NCBI GenBank assembly: GCA_947642635.1
Contig: CANRTI010000010.1
Coordinates: forward strand, 1-41,379
Direction of reading: 5' to 3'
DNA: 41,379 nucleotides
Origin: an uncultured Mycoplasma sp.
GTDB taxonomy: Bacteria; Bacillota_I; Bacilli_A; RF39; UBA660
Below the pieces are notes generated by a model. That model did not search any database, had not been told where the DNA came from, and saw only the letters and a program-made list of their open reading frames with translations. Below are positions 14,056-22,847 of the stretch, piece after piece (the stretch's first letter is position 1; each line of letters begins with the position of its first letter). Position numbers and translations under genes: made by a program.

Positions 14056-14474
14056 TAAGAGAAGCTTTAATAGATGATATAGATAAAATATATGAATTAG
14101 GTAATTTATTGAATACTGATTTTTCTAAAACTTATGATTTATCTTTTTATATTGAAAGTGATAATTATTTAGTTTTAGTTAATGATGATAATAAAATCAA
14201 TGCTTTTTTAATAGTTTTAAAAGGTATTGATAGTTTGGATATAGAAGTGATATATGTTCAAGAGGATAGTAGAAGAAAAGGAATTGCTACTAATTTGCTT
14301 TTTTTTCTAATAAATAATTATGCTACTGATAAAAAAGCGATATTTTTAGAAGTTGCAGTTAATAATAATAAGGCGATAGCATTATATAAAAAGATGGAAT
14401 TTGAAATAGTAAATGTGCGAAAAAAATATTATGAAAATATTGATGCTTATGTAATGAGGAAGGTGATTCGATGA
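14052..14474 (+). CDS. rimI: RimI-like GNAT N-acetyltransferase
   Basis: 140-aa GNAT protein. The acetyl-CoA motif A is VQEDSRRKGIATNLLFFLI (R-K-G-I-A); NNNKAIALYKKMEFEIVNVRKKYY is the usual C-terminal segment. In t6A operons this gene is normally annotated as ribosomal protein S18 alanine N-acetyltransferase; substrate specificity cannot be read from sequence. It overlaps both neighbours by 4 nt. Confidence 0.85.
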   Translation: MIREALIDDIDKIYELGNLLNTDFSKTYDLSFYIESDNYLVLVNDDNKINAFLIVLKGIDSLDIEVIYVQEDSRRKGIATNLLFFLINNYATDKKAIFLEVAVNNNKAIALYKKMEFEIVNVRKKYYENIDAYVMRKVIR

Positions 14475-15475
14475 AAGATGTTTTAATATTAAGTATTGAA
14501 ACCTCTTGTGATGAAACAAGTATCGCTATTGTAAAAAATGGAACAGAAGTAGTAGCTTTAACAATTTTAACTCAAATGGATACACATGCTAATTTTGGAG
14601 GAGTGGTGCCTGAAATTGCTTCTAGAATGCATGCCGAAAATATTACAATGGTGTTAGAAGAAACATTAAAAAAAGCTAGAATGCGAGTTAATGATGTGGA
14701 TGCTATTGCGGTAACGTATTCACCAGGACTATCTGGTTCACTTTTAGTAGGAATTGAATTTGCTAAAGTTCTGTCTTTTGTTTATAATAAACCTTTAATT
14801 AAAGTTAATCATCTTATTGGGCATATTTATGCTAATAAAATAGATGATAATCTACATTTTCCTTGTTTAGCTTTAATTATTAGTGGTGGTCACACAGAGT
14901 TAATTAAAATGACAGGGGATTATGAATTTGAAAAATTAGGTGAAACACAAGATGATGCAATTGGAGAAGCTTTTGATAAGGTTGCAAGAGTTATTGGTTT
15001 AAAATATCCTGGAGGACCGAATGTAGAAAAATTAGCTAGTATGGGTCAAAACACTTATAAATTGCCAATAATGGTTAATGATAATACTTATAATTTTAGC
15101 TATAGTGGTTTAAAAAGTAGTGTTATTAATTTAGTAAATAATGAGAAACAAAGAGGAAATGAAATTAATCGTGCTAATTTAGCTTGTTCTTTTCAAATAG
15201 CTGCAGTAGATGAATTAAAAAGAAAATTAGAATTAGCGTTAAAAAATACGGAAATTAAAAATGTAATTATTGCAGGTGGTGTTTCTGCTAATAAATATTT
15301 GCGAGAAGAAATAGCTGATTTATGTTATCGGTATTATGCTGATTTGTATTTACCAGAATTTATTTATTGTACAGATAATGCAGCAATGATAGGTGCAGCA
15401 GCTTATCCATTATATTTACGTGGAGAATTTACTTCTTTAGCATTAAATGCTTTGCCCAATTCAGATATTTGTTAA
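14471..15475 (+). CDS. tsaD: tRNA t6A threonylcarbamoyltransferase TsaD
   Basis: 334-aa ASKHA-family enzyme that transfers the threonylcarbamoyl group to A37 of ANN-decoding tRNAs. Metal ligands H114 and H118 (HLIGH) and the C-terminal aspartate (YCTDNAAMIG) are present, as are SIETSCDETSIA and ISGGHTELI. Full length. Last gene of the operon; a hairpin follows at 15478. Confidence 0.97.
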   Translation: MKDVLILSIETSCDETSIAIVKNGTEVVALTILTQMDTHANFGGVVPEIASRMHAENITMVLEETLKKARMRVNDVDAIAVTYSPGLSGSLLVGIEFAKVLSFVYNKPLIKVNHLIGHIYANKIDDNLHFPCLALIISGGHTELIKMTGDYEFEKLGETQDDAIGEAFDKVARVIGLKYPGGPNVEKLASMGQNTYKLPIMVNDNTYNFSYSGLKSSVINLVNNEKQRGNEINRANLACSFQIAAVDELKRKLELALKNTEIKNVIIAGGVSANKYLREEIADLCYRYYADLYLPEFIYCTDNAAMIGAAAYPLYLRGEFTSLALNALPNSDIC

Positions 15476-15477
15476 TG

Positions 15478-15501
15478 TTGATAATCCAATACTTATCAAC
15501 A
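15478..15501 (+). terminator. Hairpin after tsaD
   Basis: 8-bp stem GTTGATAA/TTATCAAC with an 8-nt loop, followed by AAATTTTTAC and then a T7 run. Probably terminates the t6A operon ahead of the tmRNA promoter. Confidence 0.55.
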
Positions 15502-15504
15502 AAT

Positions 15505-15534
15505 TTTTACTTTTTTTAAATATTATGCTATAAT
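15505..15534 (+). promoter_or_regulatory. tmRNA promoter
   Basis: Extended -10 TGcTATAAT (15526-15534) with a T-rich -35 (TTTTAC at 15505). The start would fall at about 15541-15543, exactly at the mature tmRNA 5' end. Confidence 0.7.
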
Positions 15535-15542
15535 TGGTATAC

Positions 15543-15893
15543 GGGGTAGCTTGGTTTCGACATATAATTACTAGAAATGATTGCAAGTGGTAGACATACC
15601 TTAAATGTATAAAAAAATAAATAACGAAACTAATTTTGGTTTCGCTCCTCAATACGCTTAATATAGCGTGGAGCACTTTATAATAACTTTGCTTATAGAG
15701 ATATTATAAGGTTAATTAATATAAGATATATTATTTTATTTGATTAATGTAGAATAATGAATGATTAGTTAATCTCGTTATATAGAAAGTGTGTTAGATC
15801 TAACTATATAATTAAATAAATTCTAACTAAACTTGTAGGATATTGTTTTATAGGTTATATTGGACAGGAGTTCGATTCTCCTCTACTCCACCA
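15543..15893 (+). ncRNA. ssrA: Transfer-messenger RNA (tmRNA)
   Basis: The 5' end GGGGTAG pairs with CTACTCC before the encoded ACCA (15889-15893). The T-arm GGAGTTCGATTCTCC and the 5' GCTTGGTTTCGACA are canonical. The tag frame ends at TAA 15659-15661 and reads NNETNFGFAPQYA (the resume codon is not certain), followed by the conserved helix CGCT/AGCG-GGAGC. It ends in -YA instead of the common -ALAA. It rescues stalled ribosomes with SmpB. Confidence 0.95.
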
Positions 15894-15936
15894 GATTGAT
15901 TGTTACTCGAACTTTTAGTTTGAGAGTAATAAATTG

Positions 15937-15961
15937 CTAACTAGAGATAGTTAGTTTTTTG
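15937..15961 (+). terminator. tmRNA terminator
   Basis: 6-bp stem CTAACT/AGTTAG followed by TTTTTT; an additional hairpin (TTACTC...GAGTAA) lies just upstream. Confidence 0.7.
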
Positions 15962-15985
15962 TTTTAAAGAAAGTGAGAGTTATAT

Positions 15986-16359
15986 ATGACAATAGAAAAT
16001 AAGAAACTTATAATAATTGAGAAATTAAGAAGGAAAGTAGATATGGTATGTAGATTTGCAGGTGTTAAGTATGAAGTAATTAATGGATGTATTATTATGC
16101 TTATCTATTCGAACTAATTAAAACAGATATAATGATAAATAACTACTATATCCCATTTATTAAATCTAAAATTGATAATAAAGATATATTAATTATGAGA
16201 ATATAAATTTATTTTGTTTATTGTTCAATTGGAAATGAACGATTTAACATATATAAATCAATTGAAGATATAAAGTGGGTAATTAGGCATGAAGTTACTA
16301 AAAATAGTTCTAATAGAAAAGAAATTTTTTTTAATGATGTTGAAAAGACTGTACAATAA
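15986..16359 (+). pseudogene. Decayed gene of unknown function
   Basis: The opening frame MTIENKKLIIIEKLRRKVDM...YEVINGCIIM has a weak upstream site (AAAGTGAG) but stops at 16115-16117. Another frame continues the coding texture (YLFELIKTDIMINNYYIPFIKSKIDNKDI) through an in-frame TAA near 16204, then IYFVYCSIGNERFNIYKSIEDIKWVIRHEV to TAA at 16357. One frameshift plus one stop explains the pattern. No family is recognised. Positions 16360-16427 hold nothing obvious. Confidence 0.5.
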
Positions 16360-16427
16360 ATAAGAAAAAAGTTTGGGTAGAGATTTAGCTATAAAAATTT
16401 ACAAACTAGTTGATTTGCTTTTTTATG

Positions 16428-16441
16428 TTACAAAACTGTAA
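16428..16441. promoter_or_regulatory. BceR-type binding site upstream of the two-component genes
   Basis: TTACA-AAAC-TGTAA, a 5-bp dyad with N4 gap, placed at the -35 of the promoter TGgTATAAT (16461-16469). The same site with AAAT centre precedes the transporter genes (18177-18190). This suggests the response regulator controls both units. Confidence 0.6.
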
Positions 16442-16495
16442 TATTTAATGAGTATGTTAGTGGTATAATATATAATAAAGAAATGTGGTGATTAT

Positions 16496-17158
16496 ATGCA
16501 AAAAATACTTATTATTGAAGATGATGAGTTTATTTCTGATGAACTTAAAAATTTGTTAGATAGCAATAACTATAATGGTATTATTTTAAAAGATTTTAAA
16601 AATACTTTAAATGAAATATTAAATATAAAGCCAGATCTAATTTTACTTGATATAAATATACCATTTATGAATGGAGAAATATTACTTAAAAATATAAGAG
16701 AATTATCAAATATTCCTGTAATTATGGTAACAAGTAGAAATTCTGATATCGATGAAGCATTATCTATTACTTATGGAGCGGATGATTATATAACTAAACC
16801 ATATAATCCTAATATTTTATTGTTGAGAATTGGAGCAGTTTTAAAAAGATTAAACAAGACTTGCGATACACTTATATTCAAAGATTTAACTATAAATATT
16901 TCTAAAGGAATAATAAAAAAAGGGAATGAAGAAATAATTTTAACCAAAAATGAAATGATAATATTTAGTTATTTAGTTAATCATCAAAATAAAATCGTCA
17001 CTCGTGATGAGCTAATGACCTCGCTATGGAATAATGAAGAATTTATAAATGATAATGCTCTAACAGTCAATATCAGTAGATTACGAGCAAAATTAAAGAG
17101 TATTGGTTATGAGAATGCAATAGATACTCGCAAAGGAAGGGGCTATATTTTGTCATGA
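16496..17158 (+). CDS. OmpR-family response regulator, BceR-like
   Basis: 220 aa. The receiver domain has acidic residues E8-D9-D10, phosphorylation site D52 (LLDINIPFMNG) and the TKPY lysine. The C-terminal winged helix (NIGKGIIKKGN-like strand to RGRGYIL) has a typical length. GTGGTG lies upstream of the ATG. It overlaps the kinase gene by 4 nt. Context (kinase without a large sensor domain, BceAB-like transporter) indicates a peptide-antibiotic detoxification regulator. Confidence 0.93.
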   Translation: MQKILIIEDDEFISDELKNLLDSNNYNGIILKDFKNTLNEILNIKPDLILLDINIPFMNGEILLKNIRELSNIPVIMVTSRNSDIDEALSITYGADDYITKPYNPNILLLRIGAVLKRLNKTCDTLIFKDLTINISKGIIKKGNEEIILTKNEMIIFSYLVNHQNKIVTRDELMTSLWNNEEFINDNALTVNISRLRAKLKSIGYENAIDTRKGRGYILS

Positions 17159-18174
17159 AATTGAATGCTTATTTAAAAGACAAATTATTTGCTATTGTTG
17201 CGACTTTCATAACTCTAATAATTATTTATCTATTATTAATGGCATTTAAAATAAGTATCGAAGTTATTATTCCAATATTAGTCATGTTTTTGTTATGCAA
17301 TTTGATAATTTTATTAATAGATTATTTTAGAAAGAAAAAGTTTTATAGTGAGCTTTTATATAATATTGAAGGATTAGATAAAGCATATTTAGTTTTAGAA
17401 ACTTTAGAAAATCCCGAGTTTTATGAAGGTAAACTTCTTTATCAAGCACTTTATGAAATTGACAAATCTTTTTTAGAAAATATAAACAAAATAGATAAAA
17501 GTAGAAAAAACTTTAAAGAATATGTAGAAATGTGGATTCATGAAGTTAAAATTCCACTTGCTTCACTTATTTTAACAATTAGTAATCATAAAAATGATAT
17601 AAATTCAAAAATCAAAGTCCAAATAAAAAGATTGGAGGATTATGTAGATCAAGTTCTTTATTATGTTAGAAGTGAAAATGCAGAAAAAGATTATTTAATA
17701 AAAGAAATAGATCTTGGAAGTATTATAAAAAATATAGGCCTTAAAAATATGGATGATTTACTTGATAATAATATTGAATTTATTGTGGAAAAAACAAAAG
17801 CTTTAGTTTTTAGCGATTCTAAATGGTTAGAATTTATTGTGGGACAAATAGTAAATAATTCTATCAAATATAAAAGAAATATAAAAAATTCTTATATAAA
17901 AATATCTGTAAGGGATGAAAAGACAAGAGTAATTCTTATAATAGAAGATAATGGCATTGGGATTAAGAAATCCGACATAAAGCAAGTCTTTGATAAGAGT
18001 TTTACAGGAGAAAATGGACGAGTTAGAAGTAAATCAACAGGAATGGGTTTATATATTGCGAAAAATATGTGTGAAAGATTAGGACATATTATTACAATTG
18101 AATCATCAGTTAATAAATATACTAAAGTTTATATCACATTTGCTAAAAACGATTTTTATGAGATAGCTAAGTAA
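17155..18174 (+). CDS. Intramembrane-sensing histidine kinase, BceS-like
   Basis: 339 aa. Two closely spaced membrane helices (about 10-31 and 36-57) have almost no extracellular loop. The phosphoacceptor is H129 (MWIHEVKIPLASL), and the ATPase has N, G1 and G2 boxes (IVNNSIKY, EDNGIGI, TGMGLYIAKN). Kinases of this shape sense through their partner ABC transporter. Translationally coupled to the regulator. Confidence 0.93.
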   Translation: MKLNAYLKDKLFAIVATFITLIIIYLLLMAFKISIEVIIPILVMFLLCNLIILLIDYFRKKKFYSELLYNIEGLDKAYLVLETLENPEFYEGKLLYQALYEIDKSFLENINKIDKSRKNFKEYVEMWIHEVKIPLASLILTISNHKNDINSKIKVQIKRLEDYVDQVLYYVRSENAEKDYLIKEIDLGSIIKNIGLKNMDDLLDNNIEFIVEKTKALVFSDSKWLEFIVGQIVNNSIKYKRNIKNSYIKISVRDEKTRVILIIEDNGIGIKKSDIKQVFDKSFTGENGRVRSKSTGMGLYIAKNMCERLGHIITIESSVNKYTKVYITFAKNDFYEIAK

Positions 18175-18176
18175 CA

Positions 18177-18190
18177 TTACAAAATTGTAA
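18177..18190. promoter_or_regulatory. BceR-type binding site upstream of the transporter
   Basis: TTACA-AAAT-TGTAA, extended as CATTACAA/TTGTAATG (18175-18192), with a further half-site TTGTAATG at 18195-18202. It lies about 75 nt before the ATPase gene and matches the site at 16428. Confidence 0.65.
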
Positions 18191-18263
18191 TGTTTTGTAA
18201 TGTTAAACGAACGACAAAATAATATTTTTGATTTAATATTATATATGAAGGGAGAAAAAATAT

Positions 18264-19031
18264 ATGGAAAATATTTTAAAAGTGGAGAATATTGAAAAGT
18301 ATTATGGTAGCCGTTCTTCTTTAACTAAAGCTATTGATAATTTATCACTAGATGTAGAAAAAGGTGAATTTGTTGCTATTATGGGATCTAGTGGTAGTGG
18401 TAAAACAACACTTCTAAATGTTGTCTCAACAATAGATCGTGTAACAAGTGGACATATCTATATTGGTGGAATAGATATTACAAAATTAAAAGGAAATGAG
18501 CTTAATAAATTTAGGAGAGAAGAACTTGGATTTATCTTTCAAGATTTTAATCTATTAGATACTTTAACAGCTTATGAGAATATTGCTCTTGCTTTGTCAA
18601 TTCAAAACGTAAGTGTAAAAGAAATAGACGTACGAATTAATAAAGTTGCTGAAGAGCTTGATATAAAATCTGTTCTGTCTAAATACCCTTATCAAATGAG
18701 TGGAGGTCAAAAGCAAAGAGTAGCAAGTGCTAGAGCAATTATTACAAATCCAAAATTAGTTCTCGCTGATGAACCAACTGGAGCTTTGGATTCTAAGTCT
18801 GCTAAAATGTTACTAGAAAGATTTGATTATCTAAATAATGAATTAGATGCAACAATTCTTATGGTAACTCATGATGCTTTTACGGCTTCTTATGCTAGAA
18901 GAGTAGTCTTTATCAAGGATGGTAAAATTTTTAAAGAGATTAATAAAGGTAATGATTCTAGAAAAGAATTTTTTGATAAGATTATTGATGTTGTAACTCT
19001 CTTAGGTGGGGATTTATCTGATGCTCTCTAA
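18264..19031 (+). CDS. ABC transporter ATPase, BceA-like
   Basis: 255 aa of the MacB/LolD/BceA group. Walker A is GSSGSGKTT (41-49), the Q-loop is IFQDFN, the signature is MSGGQKQR, Walker B is LVLADEPTG and the H-loop is MVTHD. AAGGGAG precedes the ATG. Its last 11 nt overlap the permease start. With the permease it would remove antimicrobial peptides from their membrane targets and signal to the kinase. Confidence 0.94.
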   Translation: MENILKVENIEKYYGSRSSLTKAIDNLSLDVEKGEFVAIMGSSGSGKTTLLNVVSTIDRVTSGHIYIGGIDITKLKGNELNKFRREELGFIFQDFNLLDTLTAYENIALALSIQNVSVKEIDVRINKVAEELDIKSVLSKYPYQMSGGQKQRVASARAIITNPKLVLADEPTGALDSKSAKMLLERFDYLNNELDATILMVTHDAFTASYARRVVFIKDGKIFKEINKGNDSRKEFFDKIIDVVTLLGGDLSDAL

Positions 19032-21099
19032 GTTATCTTTAAAAAATATCAAGAAAAGTATAAAAGATTATACCATCTATTTTTTTACTTTAATTCTTGG
19101 GATATCAATTTTTTATGTATTTAATGCTCTAGATACTCAAACAGCAATGATGGATGTATCAAAGAGTACACAAGAGTTAATTAAACTTATGATGAATATG
19201 TTAGGAGCAGTTAGTGTATTTGTATCGTTTATATTAGGATTTTTAATAATATATGCTTCAAGGTTTCTGATGAAAAGAAGAAATAAAGAATTTGGAATTT
19301 ATTTAACACTTGGAATGAGTAAAAGAAAAATTTCAATGATATTATTCTTTGAAACTTTATTTATAGGAATTTTATCACTTGTTGTAGGCTTAGGGCTTGG
19401 AGCAATTATGAGCCAACTTATGAGCATTATTGTCGTAAATATGTTTGAAGCAGATTTAACTAAATTTACTTTTGTTTTTTCTTGTTCGGCTTGTATAAAA
19501 ACTATCATTTATTTTAGTGTTATGTATCTATTTGTAATGATTTTTAATACTATAAGTGTAAGCAAATGTAAATTAATAGATTTATTACATGGCGATAAGA
19601 AGTCAGAAAAATTAAAACTTAAAAATACAGGTTTTTGTATAATTATATTTATAATATCAATTCTAGTTTTATGTCGTGCTTATTACATAGTAACAAAGGG
19701 TTTTTTAACAATGCAAGATGCTAAAGATATTTTAATACCAATTGCGATGGGTGCTATAAGTACATTTTTCATTTTCTGGTCTTTATCTGGTCTTGTTTTA
19801 AAACTCTTCAAATCAATGAAAAAATTTTATTACAGGGGATTGAATAGTTTTATATTAAGACAGTTTTCAAGCAAAATAAACACAACAGTTCTTTCAACAA
19901 CGATTATCTGTTTAATGTTATTTGTAACAATATGTTTATTGTCTGCTTGTTTAACTTTGAAAAATTCAATGAATGAAGGAATAAAAAAATTTGCTCCAGT
20001 AGATATACAACTTACTAATAAACGAAATATGGATGCTATCCATTGGCTCGATATGAACTTATCTTATGGATATAATGAGGAGCAAATTGAAAATTCTCAT
20101 ATTGATGTATTAGAAAAGTTGAATATTTTTGATTTTGATATAACTAAGCACTTAAAGGAATACATACAAGTAAAAATTTATAGAACTCCTGATTTAACTT
20201 TAAATCATTCACTAGGTTCAAAATTGGAAAGTATTAGAACAAAGTTTCCGTTTTTAAAGTATGATACAATGGAAACTATAATAACAATAAGTGACTATAA
20301 TAAAATTGCAAATCTTTATGGACTAAATACATACTTTTTAGATGATGATGAATATATTATTCTAGCAGATTTTAAATCAATGGTTAATACTAGAAATATT
20401 GCATTAAAAAATAAAGAAACCATAAATTTATTTGGATACACATTAAAACCAAAATATGATGAATGTCAAAATGGTTTTATTGAAATGTCTAGTCAAAGTA
20501 TTAATTCTGGAGTTATTGTAGTATCAGACAAGGTTGTAGATGAAATTTATCTTTATAGCGATATGTTAATGGGAAATTATAATACTACTGATAAAGAAGA
20601 AATTAGAAACATTGAAAGTAGTTTAAATGAACTAGATAAAAATCCAATCAAAAATAGCTATTTAATTCCAGATGGAACTAGCAAACTTTCTATAAAAGAA
20701 TCTACAAATAGTCTAACAGTAATGGTAACATTTATTGGTCTTTATCTAGGTGTTATTTTTATGATAAGTAGTGCAGCAATATTAGGTTTAAAAGAATTAT
20801 CTGAAAGTAGTGATAATAAAGAAAGATTTAGAATGTTAAGAAAAATTGGTACAGATGAAAAGTTAATTAATAAAGCATTATTTAGACAAATTGGAATCTT
20901 CTTTCTTCTTCCATTAATACTTGCGATAATTCATTCAATATTTGGTATAAATTTTGCTGTAAAAGTATTAGAAGTATTTGGTACAAATGAATTATTACAA
21001 TCAATTATTATGACTGGTGGGTTCTTAGTAATTATTTATGGCGGTTATTTTTTAATTACTTATTATTGCAGTAAAAATATCGTAAAGGAGAGAAAATAA
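19021..21099 (+). CDS. FtsX-type ABC permease, BceB-like
   Basis: 692 aa. Ten membrane segments in the BceB pattern: one near the N-terminus, groups at about 45-230 and 265-310, a ~200-residue outer domain (about 315-540), then a C-terminal group of three. The outer domain is the ligand-sensing part. ATG 19021 is chosen because GGTGGGG lies upstream and it overlaps the ATPase stop; a start at 19015 or earlier has no ribosome site. Confidence 0.92.
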   Translation: MLSKLSLKNIKKSIKDYTIYFFTLILGISIFYVFNALDTQTAMMDVSKSTQELIKLMMNMLGAVSVFVSFILGFLIIYASRFLMKRRNKEFGIYLTLGMSKRKISMILFFETLFIGILSLVVGLGLGAIMSQLMSIIVVNMFEADLTKFTFVFSCSACIKTIIYFSVMYLFVMIFNTISVSKCKLIDLLHGDKKSEKLKLKNTGFCIIIFIISILVLCRAYYIVTKGFLTMQDAKDILIPIAMGAISTFFIFWSLSGLVLKLFKSMKKFYYRGLNSFILRQFSSKINTTVLSTTIICLMLFVTICLLSACLTLKNSMNEGIKKFAPVDIQLTNKRNMDAIHWLDMNLSYGYNEEQIENSHIDVLEKLNIFDFDITKHLKEYIQVKIYRTPDLTLNHSLGSKLESIRTKFPFLKYDTMETIITISDYNKIANLYGLNTYFLDDDEYIILADFKSMVNTRNIALKNKETINLFGYTLKPKYDECQNGFIEMSSQSINSGVIVVSDKVVDEIYLYSDMLMGNYNTTDKEEIRNIESSLNELDKNPIKNSYLIPDGTSKLSIKESTNSLTVMVTFIGLYLGVIFMISSAAILGLKELSESSDNKERFRMLRKIGTDEKLINKALFRQIGIFFLLPLILAIIHSIFGINFAVKVLEVFGTNELLQSIIMTGGFLVIIYGGYFLITYYCSKNIVKERK

Positions 21100-21100
21100 G

Positions 21101-21232
21101 ATGTTATTAACTTATAGTTGGAGCAATATATGGCAAAGTATAAAAGACACATGGTTACCAATTTTATTACCATTCGTAATATTGATGATAATCCTTATTA
21201 TCATAGCAATCATAAGAAAGAATAAGGATTAG
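21101..21232 (+). CDS. 43-aa membrane peptide between permease and VanZ gene
   Basis: ATG at 21101 with AAAGGAG 8-14 nt upstream, one nucleotide after the permease stop. It encodes an N-terminal amphipathic stretch with tryptophans (MLLTYSWSNIWQSIKDTW), then one hydrophobic helix (LPILLPFVILMIILIIIAII) and a basic RKNKD end. A hairpin AGGATTAG/CTAATCCT (21225-21249) overlaps its stop. It may be a small subunit or regulator of the transporter, or an immunity peptide; no family is recognised. Confidence 0.65.
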   Translation: MLLTYSWSNIWQSIKDTWLPILLPFVILMIILIIIAIIRKNKD

Positions 21233-21258
21233 TAAATTTGCTAATCCTGTAATTATAC

Positions 21259-22386
21259 ATGAATTACTTAATTTCAATTAAAACAGCAATTATAGTATTT
21301 CCTGTTATTTCTCTTATTTTTACTATTCCGTTTCTTTTGCATAATTATCACAAATATGGTTCAATTAATCCATTTAGAGTTTTGATAATTTATTCATTTA
21401 TTCTTTATATGATAACGATTTATTTTCTAGTTATATTGCCACTTCCTAATAAAAGTGATGTAATACAAAAAGAAGGTATGATAAGACTGATTCCATTTGA
21501 ATTTATAAGTGATTTTATAAGTGAAACATCATTTGTCTTAACTGATCCAAGTACTTATTTAAAAGCGCTTTTTGAGTCCTGTTTTTATACAGTAATATTT
21601 AATCTATTTATGACTATCCCTTTTGGAATGTATACTAGATATTACTTCAAATGCAATTTAAAGAAAACAATTATTTTAAGTTTTTTATTAAGCTTATTTT
21701 TTGAAATAACACAACTTACGGGATTATATCATATATATCCTTATGCTTATAGAGTATTTGATGTAGATGATCTAATTATAAATACACTTGGAGGAATGAT
21801 TGGGTATGCATTTATGGGAATTGTAGATAAATATTTACCAACAAGAGAAGAAATAGACGACGAATCGTTTAGAAATAGTATTGTTGTTTCTGGATTAAGA
21901 AGAATTGCTATATTTTATTTAGATAACTTCTTATTTATATTTTTATTTATATTCATTAGTATTTTTATAAGAATGAAATCTTTAGTTTTTATAGTATTTA
22001 TTATTTATTACATTATTCTACCGTATATAAAAAATGGGTATACAATAGGAAGTAAATTTCTAAATGTAAGGTTAGAATTTGAAAAGCATAGATTAATTAA
22101 TATAATTTTTAGGATCATATTTCTATTTGCATATTATTATGGTATTATCTTTATATCATTATATTTAATACTATCTATCACAAAAAGATTAAGTTTAACG
22201 ATTGAAATAAGTTTTTGGTTATATATTGGTGTAACTATATTTTTAATAATATTTTATATAATAAATGGTCTAATTATATTTAAAAAGAAAAAGCATTTTT
22301 ACGATAATTTATTTAAAGTAAAATATATTAATACAATCAAAAAAGGTGATTTAGCTGGTGAAGTATTTGATAAATATGGTGAATGA
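21259..22386 (+). CDS. VanZ-RDD fusion membrane protein
   Basis: 375 aa. The N-terminal VanZ-like domain (about 1-195) has the loop LPLPNKSD, RLIPFEFI and the conserved EITQLTGLY...YRVFDVDDLIINTLGG. The C-terminal RDD domain (about 205-350) has RRIAIFYLDNFL and YTIGSKFLNVRL. VanZ proteins give low-level glycopeptide or peptide resistance; the RDD domain is of unclear role. It follows the Bce-like operon with no strong terminator and may be co-regulated. No clear ribosome site before the ATG (TTATAC), so the start is less sure. Confidence 0.85.
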   Translation: MNYLISIKTAIIVFPVISLIFTIPFLLHNYHKYGSINPFRVLIIYSFILYMITIYFLVILPLPNKSDVIQKEGMIRLIPFEFISDFISETSFVLTDPSTYLKALFESCFYTVIFNLFMTIPFGMYTRYYFKCNLKKTIILSFLLSLFFEITQLTGLYHIYPYAYRVFDVDDLIINTLGGMIGYAFMGIVDKYLPTREEIDDESFRNSIVVSGLRRIAIFYLDNFLFIFLFIFISIFIRMKSLVFIVFIIYYIILPYIKNGYTIGSKFLNVRLEFEKHRLINIIFRIIFLFAYYYGIIFISLYLILSITKRLSLTIEISFWLYIGVTIFLIIFYIINGLIIFKKKKHFYDNLFKVKYINTIKKGDLAGEVFDKYGE

Positions 22387-22847
22387 AATATTAATTTAAT
22401 ATAAAAATGGTAAATCTAAAGAAATGAGATTGGAACTAATTGTGAATTAAAAGAAGGCATATTTTTAAATGCTTAATTTCATTTCTTTAGATGGGGTAAT
22501 AAGTAAAAGAATATTATCAGAAATGACAAATTGATGTGAATTTCATTTAGGAGATATTAATAGAAAAAAAATAAAAAAAATGAAAAATTATAATTTCTTT
22601 CAAAGATTAGATTATTAGCTGTAAAACTATATAAATGATGTTATAATGGTTTTAGAAATATGAATTTCTAAATGTGGTTTACTCAACACAATAAATGAAT
22701 AAAAATCAATTCTATGTTTTAAAGAATGATTTTGTATGATATTAAAAAGGATAAAAAGGTGTAATTTTTTGTTATACCTTTTTTGTTTTTTAAGTACTTT
22801 AGAAAAATATATTATTTTTTATGATATAATTGATGGGAGGTACTAAA
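22387..22847. other. Intergenic region with long inverted repeat and terminator
   Basis: No gene seen. A 14-bp perfect inverted repeat ATCTAAAGAAATGA (22414-22427) / TCATTTCTTTAGAT (22479-22492) closes a ~79-nt hairpin with an inner GCAT/ATGC stem; it could be a terminator-like structure or a tiny non-autonomous element. A terminator follows at 22756-22784 (AAGGTGTA with TATACCTT, one G-U pair, then T6). GATATAAT at about 22822-22829 is a likely -10 for the restriction-modification operon. Confidence 0.5.
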
